In this document: in pieces, positions 1-6,043 of the stretch
How the letters are laid out: every line of letters starts with the position of its first letter
How positions within the stretch are numbered: position 1 is the first letter of the stretch
DNA from: Bacteroidota bacterium
GTDB lineage: Bacteria > Bacteroidota > Bacteroidia > Bacteroidales > UBA1556
Reading direction: 5' to 3'
Length of the DNA stretch: 6,043 nt
Assembly: GCA_003648395.1 (NCBI GenBank)
Contig: QMPB01000310.1
Span: 1 to 6,043, forward strand
The notes under the pieces: generated by a model
What the model saw: only the letters and a program-made list of their open reading frames with translations
Database searches by the model: none
Told to the model about the DNA's origin: nothing
Made by a program: the position numbers and the translations under genes

Positions 1-22
1 CTTTGCAAAAATCTAATAATAT

Positions 23-50
23 ATTAAATATAATATTATATTTGCAATCT
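23..50 (+). promoter_or_regulatory. Candidate Bacteroidota sigma-ABfr promoter for the susCDE operon
   Basis: Positions 37-44 read TATATTTG, an exact fit to the TAnnTTTG -7 element of Bacteroidota housekeeping promoters. A start of transcription near 48-52 would give a leader of roughly 80 nt before the susC start codon. No TTTG or TTG lies at the expected -33 distance (about positions 10-18), so the promoter is either weak or helped by an activator. The flanking DNA is almost pure A/T. The block ATTAAATA (23-30) just upstream recurs in front of the second candidate promoter near the end of the window. Confidence 0.5.
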
Positions 51-129
51 TTAATAAATAGCCTAATAATTCGACCAATCAATTTAGGAAATTTATGCAA
101 GCAAAAGTAATTATTTAATAAAGTAAAGC
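51..129 (+). promoter_or_regulatory. 5' leader of the susCDE operon
   Basis: This is the presumed untranslated leader between the candidate promoter and susC. It carries AATAAATAGC (53-62) and CAATCAATTT (76-85), both repeated in the same order in the leader-like region after the terminator (5993-6002 and 6010-6019). The final 15 nt before the ATG are A-rich with no Shine-Dalgarno core, which is normal in Bacteroidota. The AGGA at 86-89 is too far from the start codon to act as a ribosome binding site. I see no convincing riboswitch or attenuator fold and no leader peptide. Confidence 0.4.
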
Positions 130-3100
130 ATGACAAAATATTTACATTTTAAGATTAATTATAAATTAATAACAATTCTATTTGTTTTTTTCGCATTTAG
201 CGTTAAGGCACAAGATATTACAATAAGTGGAACTGTAAAGGATAGTATTTCAAACTCAACCCTAGTTGGGGTAAATATTCTTCAGAAAGGCACTCAAAAT
301 GGCGTGATTAGCGATATTGATGGAAATTATTCTCTCACAATACCTATTGGCTCAGTGGTGAAATTTTCATTTATTGGATATCATTCCAAGAGTATAAACT
401 TCACTAAAGCCGGCAAATACAACATTCAGTTGGCTCAAGAAAATCAACAACTAGAAGAGCTAATTATTATTGGTTATGCTACCCAAAAGAAATCTGATAA
501 AACTGGAGCTGTAGCAAGTGTAACTTCTGAGGATTTGAATGGAGGAGTTCTAACAGACCCCATTCAAGGTATGCAAGGTAAAGCTGCTGGTGTTTCTATA
601 ACTAAAAAAGGAGGAGACCCAAACTCAGGATTTTCTGTTCGTATTCGTGGAGCTAGTGGATTTAATTCAAACACTCAACCTCTATTTGTAATTGATGGAG
701 TTGCAGGAGCAGATCCTACAATTGTTGCTGCAGAAGACATTGAGTCTTATAATATCTTGAAAGATGCTGCTTCAACTGCTATCTATGGTTCTCGTGGCTC
801 TAATGGAGTAGTAATTATTACCACAAAATCTGGCAAGAACAGAAATGGTGGTAATTATAATAGGGTTGAATTCAGCTCTCAAATATCTTTTGATAAAGTA
901 GCTAACAAATTAAATGTGCTTTCTGCTAACGAGATGCGCGATTTTACTCAAGATTTATTGACAGAAGCACAACAATCAAATCCAAACTACACTATGGATA
1001 GCATTTTTAATGATGGTGGTGCAAGTACTGATTGGCAAGATGAAATCTATAGAATGGGGATTTCTACTTCTAATAATTTAAGTTTAAGTGGAGGAAATGA
1101 AAAAAGCTCATATTATGGTTCTATTACAAGAGCTAATTGGGAAGGTGTGATGAAGGGAACCTCTAAAGACAGAACTACTGCTAGAATAAATCTAAATCAT
1201 AAAGCATTCAACGATAAAGTCACATTCTCTGGTAGTCTTTTAGGTTCTTTTGAGAAGAATGATTATGAGAATTATAGCGGTTGGGGAAAAGATGATATAA
1301 TTTATCAAGCGTTGCAAAGAAACCCAACTGACCCTGTATATAATGCTGATGGAACTTATCATAAAGCTTCAAGAGTATTTAATTATGAGAATCCTATGGC
1401 GGTTATCAATGAAGTAACAAACAATAGAGATAATCAAAAGTTTATGGGTAATTTCAAAATTGATTATGAAATTATTGATGGTTTAGTAGCAAGTTTAAAC
1501 ACCAGTTATATTCGTGATGATGCTACAAATAATTATTTCAGACCAAGTGGATTATATGCTTCTGCCGATAATGGTTCTGGCAGAAAACAACATACAAATA
1601 GTACACAAAGAATCTTAGAATTCACAACAGTTTATAATAAAACAATAAACAAAGATCATAACTTAAGTGTATTAGGTGGTTATTCTTGGCAAGATTATGT
1701 TTACAGTGGTTTTTATTCTCAAGGTGGTGATGCCCAATCAAACTATAGTGGACCTGATAATTTAGCCGTACTAAATGATGTAAAATGGGGTGATATTGGT
1801 TCTTGGAAAGGAAAATGGAATTTAATTGGATTCTTTGGAAGAGCACAATATAATTATAAAAGAAAATACTATGTATCTGCATCACTTCGTAGAGATGGTT
1901 CTTCTAAATTTGGTTCTAACAATAAGTGGGGATGGTTTCCTACAGCAGCCGTTGGTTGGACTATTAGCAACGAAGATTTCATGAAAGGAATTGATTGGCT
2001 AAGTATGTTAAAACTTCGTGCTAGTTATGGTATTTCTGGTAATCAAGAAATTGGTGAATATCACAGTATAGTTGTTTGGGAACCTAGTGGAAAAGCTACT
2101 AATCCTGAAACAGGACAAGAAGTTATTACTTTCAAGCCAGCATGGAATGCAAATCCAGACCTAAAATGGGAAGAAACATCTGAAATTAACCTTGGACTTG
2201 ATTTTGCTTTCTTTAATGATAAAATTAGTGGTAGTTTAGAGATTTACAATAAGAATACTTCTGATTTATTGGGAGAATATAATGTTCCTGTTCCACCAAA
2301 CTTAGCTTATAAAACATTTGCCAACTCTGGCTCAATGGAGAATAAAGGTATAGAGCTTTTCGTACAAGCTTATGCTGTTGATAATAAGAATTTCAAATGG
2401 CAAACAAGTTTTAATTTTGCTCATAATAATACTACTATTACTGACCTAGGAGAATATTTTAATGATGAAAGTGGAGTGCGTAAAGAAGGTTATATTTCTG
2501 GACGAGGAATGGTTGGAGAAGAGTATTATGTAACTGGAATTATGGAAGGACAATCAACTGGTACATTCTATGTGCCAACTTATGTTACTATTAAAGATGG
2601 TAAGTTTATATACAAATCAAAAACTGGAGGATATACAAACGAGTTAAGTAATGCTGAAAGGTCAATAGTTGGTACTGCAGCTCCTGATTATGAGATTGGC
2701 TGGTCAAATACAATGACATTCTATAAAAGATGGAATTTAAGTTTTGCACTACGCTCAATGATGGGTAATTCTGTTTATAATGCTACTAGAATGTTCTTCG
2801 ATAATGCAGGAAACTTACCTTCATTAAATGCACTTCCTGATGCAATTGAATGGAGAGAAAAAGGAAGAGAGTCTGGTTCAAACATAGCAGACATATATGT
2901 TGAAGACGCTTCCTTCCTTAAATTAGATTATGTTTCGCTTTCCTACGATTTCAATATGGAAAAAACTAAGGTTATTAATGGAATAAAAGTTTTCGTTTCT
3001 GCTAACAACCTATTTACTTTAACAAAATATACAGGAATTGACCCTGAAACTACAATTGATGGTTTAGCATTTGGAATTGACCAATACAATGTATATCCAA

Positions 3101-3141
3101 AAACTCGTTCAATTACTTTTGGATTAAAAGCAACATTTTAA
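130..3141 (+). CDS. susC: SusC/RagA-family TonB-dependent outer-membrane transporter
   Basis: This gene encodes the outer-membrane channel that imports oligosaccharides captured by its SusD partner, powered by TonB-ExbBD. The 1003-residue length is typical. Residues 1-27 form a signal peptide with a probable cut at V-K-A|Q. Residues about 29-105 are the CarboxypepD_reg-like (DUF4480-type) beta-sandwich, with the hallmark G-x-V-x-D near 34-38 and SDIDGNYSL at 61-69. The TonB-box region lies near 108-118. The plug domain spans about 120-236, with IRGASGFNSNTQPLFVIDGV at 172-191 and the SusC/RagA signature KDAASTAIYGSRGSNGVVII at 211-230. The rest is the 22-strand barrel, ending in the expected terminal phenylalanine (FGLKATF). 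There is no N-terminal STN domain, so it probably does not signal to an anti-sigma factor. The start is secure because the signal peptide begins at once and the next in-frame Met is at residue 148. It is first in the operon, 11 nt before susD. The gene is intact. The substrate cannot be read from this protein alone; the symbol is a family label. Confidence 0.95.
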   Translation: MTKYLHFKINYKLITILFVFFAFSVKAQDITISGTVKDSISNSTLVGVNILQKGTQNGVISDIDGNYSLTIPIGSVVKFSFIGYHSKSINFTKAGKYNIQLAQENQQLEELIIIGYATQKKSDKTGAVASVTSEDLNGGVLTDPIQGMQGKAAGVSITKKGGDPNSGFSVRIRGASGFNSNTQPLFVIDGVAGADPTIVAAEDIESYNILKDAASTAIYGSRGSNGVVIITTKSGKNRNGGNYNRVEFSSQISFDKVANKLNVLSANEMRDFTQDLLTEAQQSNPNYTMDSIFNDGGASTDWQDEIYRMGISTSNNLSLSGGNEKSSYYGSITRANWEGVMKGTSKDRTTARINLNHKAFNDKVTFSGSLLGSFEKNDYENYSGWGKDDIIYQALQRNPTDPVYNADGTYHKASRVFNYENPMAVINEVTNNRDNQKFMGNFKIDYEIIDGLVASLNTSYIRDDATNNYFRPSGLYASADNGSGRKQHTNSTQRILEFTTVYNKTINKDHNLSVLGGYSWQDYVYSGFYSQGGDAQSNYSGPDNLAVLNDVKWGDIGSWKGKWNLIGFFGRAQYNYKRKYYVSASLRRDGSSKFGSNNKWGWFPTAAVGWTISNEDFMKGIDWLSMLKLRASYGISGNQEIGEYHSIVVWEPSGKATNPETGQEVITFKPAWNANPDLKWEETSEINLGLDFAFFNDKISGSLEIYNKNTSDLLGEYNVPVPPNLAYKTFANSGSMENKGIELFVQAYAVDNKNFKWQTSFNFAHNNTTITDLGEYFNDESGVRKEGYISGRGMVGEEYYVTGIMEGQSTGTFYVPTYVTIKDGKFIYKSKTGGYTNELSNAERSIVGTAAPDYEIGWSNTMTFYKRWNLSFALRSMMGNSVYNATRMFFDNAGNLPSLNALPDAIEWREKGRESGSNIADIYVEDASFLKLDYVSLSYDFNMEKTKVINGIKVFVSANNLFTLTKYTGIDPETTIDGLAFGIDQYNVYPKTRSITFGLKATF

Positions 3142-3152
3142 AAATATAGATT

Positions 3153-4643
3153 ATGAACAAGATAATTATACTATTTCTTTCAGCAATATTTATTCTTGCA
3201 GCTTGTACTAAGCTTGATGAGGAAGTTTACGATAAAATTCCTGGCGATGTATATCCAGAGAATGAGAATCAAATAGCAAATTTAAGCGTAGAAGCATACG
3301 CTAAACTTCGTCCAATAATAGACGATGAAGGATGGTGGTTTCTTGCTCAAGAGATTTCATCTGACGAATTAGCTGCTCCTACTCGTGGTAGCGATTGGTA
3401 TGACGGTGGCAAATGGGTGAATATGCATAAGCACCAATGGACAAATGACGATGAAGGAGTAAATAGAATGTGGGGGACTTTCTGGACTGGAATTACTACT
3501 TGTAATCAAGTATTAGATATGATGGCTGATTTACCTCAAAATCCTGCTTTGGTTAAAAAAATGAATGAGGTAAAAGTTCTTCGCTCATTTTACTATTATT
3601 TATTAATGGATAACTATGGCGATGTTCCTTATCTTACAAGTGCTAAAAATGCACCTGACTTACCATTTAAGATAACTAAAGAAGCAGTTTATGATAGTTT
3701 AATCACTACAGTAACAAATGCTTTACCTTCTTTAAAAGCAATAGATAATAAATATATGGCTACTCGATATATGGGTTTTGCCCTTCTTGCAAAACTTTAT
3801 ATTAACGCAGAAGTGTATACTGGGACGCCACAATGGAATTTAGCTGGTCAGTATTGCGACAGTATTATTTCAGGACCATATTCATTGGCCGCAAATGTGT
3901 CAGAACCATTTAAAGTTAATAATGAGAAATCATCAGAAATAATATTTTCTATTCCTTTTGATGAGGATAATTTTACTGGATTTAGATTGCATATGAGAAC
4001 ATTGCATTATCAGCAAAATCTTGAATTTGATATGACTGTTGGTCCGTGGAATGGTTTCGCAATAGTTCCAACGTTCTTTGATACATATGAAGCAAATGAC
4101 TTGCGTAAAGATGCTTATAATTTTTATGGTCCAAGGTATACTCCTGGAGGACAGACAATATTAGATGGTGAAACACATAATGCTTTAATTATTGCACCTC
4201 ATCTACCAGCATTAACTATGCTTGCCCCAACTTATACTCCTGAGCAAATTAGAACTACAGGAGCTAGAGTTGGTAAATATGAAATTAAGCTTGGTACTAA
4301 AGAAAATTTAAGCAATGATTTTCCTCTTTTCCGATTAACTGATTTCTACTTAATGAAAGCAGAAACAGAAATACGTCAAGGAGGAAATGGCGACCAATGG
4401 GTAAATGACATACGTACAAGAGCAGGTGTAACAAATTGGTCAGGAACTACGTTAGAACAGCTATTGGCTGAAAGAGGACGTGAGCTTTATTGTGAAGGTC
4501 ATCGACGTCAAGACCAGATACGTTTTGGAAAATGGAATCAATCGTGGTGGGAGAAAGCTTCTCACGGAGATGAATACAATACTTTCCCAATTCCAAAATG
4601 GGCTTCTGATACAAACCCGAATTTACTTTTACCTCCAAAATAA
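3153..4643 (+). CDS. susD: SusD/RagB-family surface glycan-binding lipoprotein
   Basis: SusD proteins sit as a hinged lid on the SusC barrel and bind the glycan during import. This one has 496 residues, within the usual range. Residues 1-17 are a lipoprotein signal with lipobox L-A-A-C and lipidation at Cys18. The mature end CTKLDEE is acidic, as in surface-exported Bacteroidota lipoproteins. TPR-type helices are visible at about 38-56, 103-125 and 134-152 (VLRSFYYYLLMDNYGDVP, the SusD N-terminal hallmark) and 202-222 (ALLAKLYINAEVYTG). The C-terminal RagB/SusD domain is marked by DFPLFRLTDFYLMKAE (389-404), ERGRELYCEGHRRQDQIRFG (440-459) and a FPIP motif near 478. The C-terminal motifs and the INAEVYTG stretch resemble those remembered from Bacteroides thetaiotaomicron SusD. 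Residues 61-111 hold seven tryptophans (61, 62, 82, 88, 96, 107, 111), the same N-terminal part that supplies the sugar-stacking Trp98 in that protein. Starch-type ligand is inference. It has no Shine-Dalgarno sequence, and the short gap after susC implies co-transcription. Confidence 0.95.
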   Translation: MNKIIILFLSAIFILAACTKLDEEVYDKIPGDVYPENENQIANLSVEAYAKLRPIIDDEGWWFLAQEISSDELAAPTRGSDWYDGGKWVNMHKHQWTNDDEGVNRMWGTFWTGITTCNQVLDMMADLPQNPALVKKMNEVKVLRSFYYYLLMDNYGDVPYLTSAKNAPDLPFKITKEAVYDSLITTVTNALPSLKAIDNKYMATRYMGFALLAKLYINAEVYTGTPQWNLAGQYCDSIISGPYSLAANVSEPFKVNNEKSSEIIFSIPFDEDNFTGFRLHMRTLHYQQNLEFDMTVGPWNGFAIVPTFFDTYEANDLRKDAYNFYGPRYTPGGQTILDGETHNALIIAPHLPALTMLAPTYTPEQIRTTGARVGKYEIKLGTKENLSNDFPLFRLTDFYLMKAETEIRQGGNGDQWVNDIRTRAGVTNWSGTTLEQLLAERGRELYCEGHRRQDQIRFGKWNQSWWEKASHGDEYNTFPIPKWASDTNPNLLLPPK

Positions 4644-4707
4644 TTGGAGTAGATAACTATAAATTACATTATTAAACTAAATTTTATTAACCAAATTATT
4701 ATTTATT
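4644..4707 (+). other. Intergenic gap between susD and susE-like gene
   Basis: This 64-nt A/T-rich gap contains no TTTG, and so no Bacteroidota-type -7 element. It also has no GC-rich hairpin followed by a T run. I therefore read the SusE-like gene as part of the same transcript. The gap is longer than the 11 nt between susC and susD, so RNA processing or an unrecognised start site here cannot be excluded. Confidence 0.4.
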
Positions 4708-5877
4708 ATGAGTAAAATTAATTTTAGATTACTAGGTATGCTTTTCTTAGCTACAATAGTATCAATGAGTGCATGTGAAAAAGACGATCCAGAACCAGAA
4801 CCAGAACCAGTAGTAATTCTTGATGGATATTACGTTAAAGGTGCTGCTGTAGCTTATGCTGATTTCAATGAGGCTGCAATGATGAAGTCAACAGTAAATG
4901 AGGTAGGTCAAGTTGATCGCGCTTCTTTATTAGAGCTTTATATTCCTGTAAAAGCAACTGACGGATTTAATATTGTAAAAGTTGCAGGTTCTGCAAATAC
5001 TACTTATGGTCCTAGTGCTGACTTTGCTAAAGTTGACAACCCAACTGGTGATGAGCCACATGATGCTGATTTCTATCGTGGTTCTATTGAAGAAACTTCT
5101 ACTACTTTTACAGTACCTGAAGATGGATTCTACCATGTTGTTTTCGATACAGAGTTAAATAAAGTTGTTGTTGCAAGAGTACATTGGGGAATGATTGGTG
5201 CTTCTACTCCAGGTGGATGGTCAGGTTCTACTGATATGACTGAGTCTGCTTTTGACACAAAAACTATGAAATGGAATATCGACAATATGGAATTCCAAAA
5301 AGGTGACTGGAAATTCCGTTATTCTGCTGGTTGGAAAATCGAAATTGACACAGTTGCTGGTGTTAAAGTTAACACTAACTTTGGTGGTGCTATAGATGCA
5401 TTAGTTCCAGGTGGTGGAAACATTGGTAATGATGCTCCTGGTATCTATTCTTGTGAACTTTCTTATACTCTAGGATCAGGTTATACTGCTTCTTTAACTA
5501 AAACAGGTGACATTCCTGCTATAAACTATTCAGCTTACGAAATGGGTCTTATTGGAAATGCATATTTTAAAGCTAATGGCGATACTGCTGCTTGGGACGA
5601 GAACTTCGGTACTAGTCTTCCAACTGTTGCTGGTGACGTATATGAGTGGACTTATACTACTGATTTCATCTTAGACGGTGCTTTCAAAATCAGACAAGGT
5701 GATGATTGGGCTGGTAAGATTATCGGTTATACAGAGGTTACTTTTGAAGGCTCTGATGCTGCTGATTTCGCTGACGATGGAGGAAACATTAAGGTTGTTG
5801 TAGGTGGTAATTACACTTTAGTTCTAAAGATTGATGCTGCTACAGAAATGTACACTATAACTGCTACTAAGAATTAA
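4708..5877 (+). CDS. susE: SusE/SusF-like surface glycan-binding lipoprotein, three tandem domains
   Basis: SusE/SusF proteins are surface lipoproteins that hold starch near the SusCD importer; they have no catalytic role. This 389-residue protein is close in length to B. thetaiotaomicron SusE and follows susD as susE does. Residues 1-22 are a signal peptide with lipobox M-S-A-C and lipidation at Cys23. CEKDDPEP then forms a strong lipoprotein surface-export signal (Lys followed by acidic residues) and a Pro-Glu linker (about 28-34). Three repeat-like domains follow: about 40-158, 159-267 and 277-389. Domains 2 and 3 share an opening G-x-I-G motif (WGMIGASTPGGW at 160-171; MGLIGNAYF at 279-287), a central G-x-[WF]-K-[FI]-R motif with a following Trp (W209; W334), and a closing strand pair. 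Domain 1 has matching parts (DGFNIVK at 85-91; FTVPEDGFYHVV at 134-145) but no Trp. Domain 2 is the best match to the SusF/SusE family (W160, W171, W201, R204, W209). Choice of SusE over SusF rests on length and position only. Confidence 0.85.
   Translation: MSKINFRLLGMLFLATIVSMSACEKDDPEPEPEPVVILDGYYVKGAAVAYADFNEAAMMKSTVNEVGQVDRASLLELYIPVKATDGFNIVKVAGSANTTYGPSADFAKVDNPTGDEPHDADFYRGSIEETSTTFTVPEDGFYHVVFDTELNKVVVARVHWGMIGASTPGGWSGSTDMTESAFDTKTMKWNIDNMEFQKGDWKFRYSAGWKIEIDTVAGVKVNTNFGGAIDALVPGGGNIGNDAPGIYSCELSYTLGSGYTASLTKTGDIPAINYSAYEMGLIGNAYFKANGDTAAWDENFGTSLPTVAGDVYEWTYTTDFILDGAFKIRQGDDWAGKIIGYTEVTFEGSDAADFADDGGNIKVVVGGNYTLVLKIDAATEMYTITATKN
4789..4806 (+). repeat. CCAGAA hexamer repeat in the susE-like linker
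   Basis: Three exact tandem copies of CCAGAA are followed by the near copy CCAGTA (4807-4812). They encode the Pro-Glu linker just after the lipidated cysteine and export signal of the SusE-like protein. Loss or gain of a unit keeps the reading frame and changes only linker length. Confidence 0.75.
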
Positions 5878-5897
5878 TTATTCTAAAACATATTTTT

Positions 5898-5929
5898 AAA
5901 AAGCCTCAAATTTTATTTGGGGCTTTTTT
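5898..5929 (+). terminator. Intrinsic terminator of the susCDE operon
   Basis: A 13-bp stem is formed by 5898-5910 (AAAAAGCCTCAAA) and 5916-5928 (TTTGGGGCTTTTT), with a 5-nt loop at 5911-5915. The only non-Watson-Crick pair is a G-U wobble (5906 with 5920). The T run at 5924-5929 doubles as the lower stem and the release tract. The A run on the 5' side means it could also act weakly on transcripts from the opposite strand. It begins 20 nt after the susE-like stop codon, the expected place for the end of the operon. Confidence 0.88.
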
Positions 5930-5951
5930 ATTGCCTTTTTTTCAAGAATAC

Positions 5952-5982
5952 ATTAAATAATAATTTCATATCTTCGCTTATA
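5952..5982 (+). promoter_or_regulatory. Candidate promoter of a downstream gene outside the window
   Basis: TATCTTCG at 5969-5976 matches the Bacteroidota -7 element TAnnTTTG at all but one position (C for T). ATTAAATA at 5952-5959 lies upstream as it does before the susC promoter. No TTG is found at the -33 distance. Its position just after the terminator and before a leader-like stretch supports a new + strand transcript. The reading is tentative because the gene it would serve is not visible. Confidence 0.35.
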
Positions 5983-5990
5983 CAAAATCA

Positions 5991-6019
5991 TCAATAAATA
6001 GCTGCAAAGCAATCAATTT
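5991..6019 (+). repeat. Second copy of the susC leader blocks
   Basis: TCAATAAATAGC (5991-6002) matches 51-62 at 11 of 12 positions, and CAATCAATTT (6010-6019) matches 76-85 exactly. The spacer between blocks is 7 nt here and 13 nt in the susC leader. Both copies lie downstream of a candidate -7 element, so this looks like a related 5' leader rather than a coding repeat. Confidence 0.55.
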
Positions 6020-6024
6020 TTTTT

Positions 6025-6037
6025 GCTGCAGAGCAGC
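6025..6037 (+). repeat. Small inverted repeat near the window end
   Basis: GCTGC (6025-6029) and GCAGC (6033-6037) are perfect inverted arms around a 3-nt loop, AGA. The segment 6025-6035 is also a 10-of-11 direct repeat of 6001-6011. It would lie in the leader of the presumed next transcript. No T run follows within the window, so it is not a terminator as seen. Confidence 0.4.
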
Positions 6038-6043
6038 GTAATA

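Noticed and set aside
17..38. Palindromes TAATATATTA (17-26) and TAATATTA (31-38) as operator sites
   Set aside because: Short self-complementary words are expected by chance in DNA this rich in A and T, and the two are not copies of each other.
86..89. AGGA as a Shine-Dalgarno site for susC
   Set aside because: It lies about 40 nt upstream of the ATG, too far to position a ribosome. Lack of a Shine-Dalgarno site is usual in this phylum, and the other two genes lack one as well.
1622..1885. Open frame of 87 codons on the - strand inside susC
   Set aside because: It is wholly contained in a well-supported susC barrel region. Its product is rich in His, Asn and Leu, as expected from the reverse of A/T-rich coding DNA, and it has no recognisable domain.
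3982..5136. Three short - strand open frames (3982-4176, 4447-4638, 4930-5136)
   Set aside because: They are antisense shadows of the SusD and SusE-like genes, with no recognisable domain, promoter or export signal.
130..5877. A novel defence, mobile or biosynthetic system
   Set aside because: All three genes have clear Sus-family features. I saw no transposase, integrase, CRISPR repeat, RNA gene or unexplained long gap anywhere in the window.

Overview
The window reads as a compact polysaccharide-uptake operon from a low-GC member of the Bacteroidota. Four things point to that phylum: a SusC/SusD pair, lipoproteins with the acidic export signal typical of the group, gene starts without a Shine-Dalgarno sequence, and a TAnnTTTG-type -7 promoter element upstream. 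I cannot name a genus from the sequence.

Layout, all on the + strand. Positions 1-129 hold an AT-rich promoter and leader. A SusC/RagA-type TonB-dependent transporter (130-3141) is followed after 11 nt by a SusD/RagB-type surface lipoprotein (3153-4643). After a 64-nt gap comes a SusE/SusF-like surface glycan-binding lipoprotein (4708-5877). An intrinsic terminator (5898-5929) closes the unit. The remaining bases (about 5950-6043) look like the promoter and leader of a second transcript whose gene lies beyond the window.

How the genes work together, from established Sus-family knowledge: the SusE-like lipoprotein and the SusD lid hold a glycan at the cell surface, and SusC imports the oligosaccharide through the outer membrane using TonB energy. 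The SusE-like partner and the SusD sequence suggest an alpha-glucan (starch, glycogen or maltodextrin) ligand, but this is inference because no glycoside hydrolase or regulator lies in the window.

I see no previously undescribed system. The most unusual observation is that the promoter/leader before susC and the one after the terminator share three short sequence blocks in the same order. This suggests a duplicated or co-regulated leader. The second is that the SusE-like protein appears to be built from three copies of one binding-domain fold, the first of which has no tryptophan.
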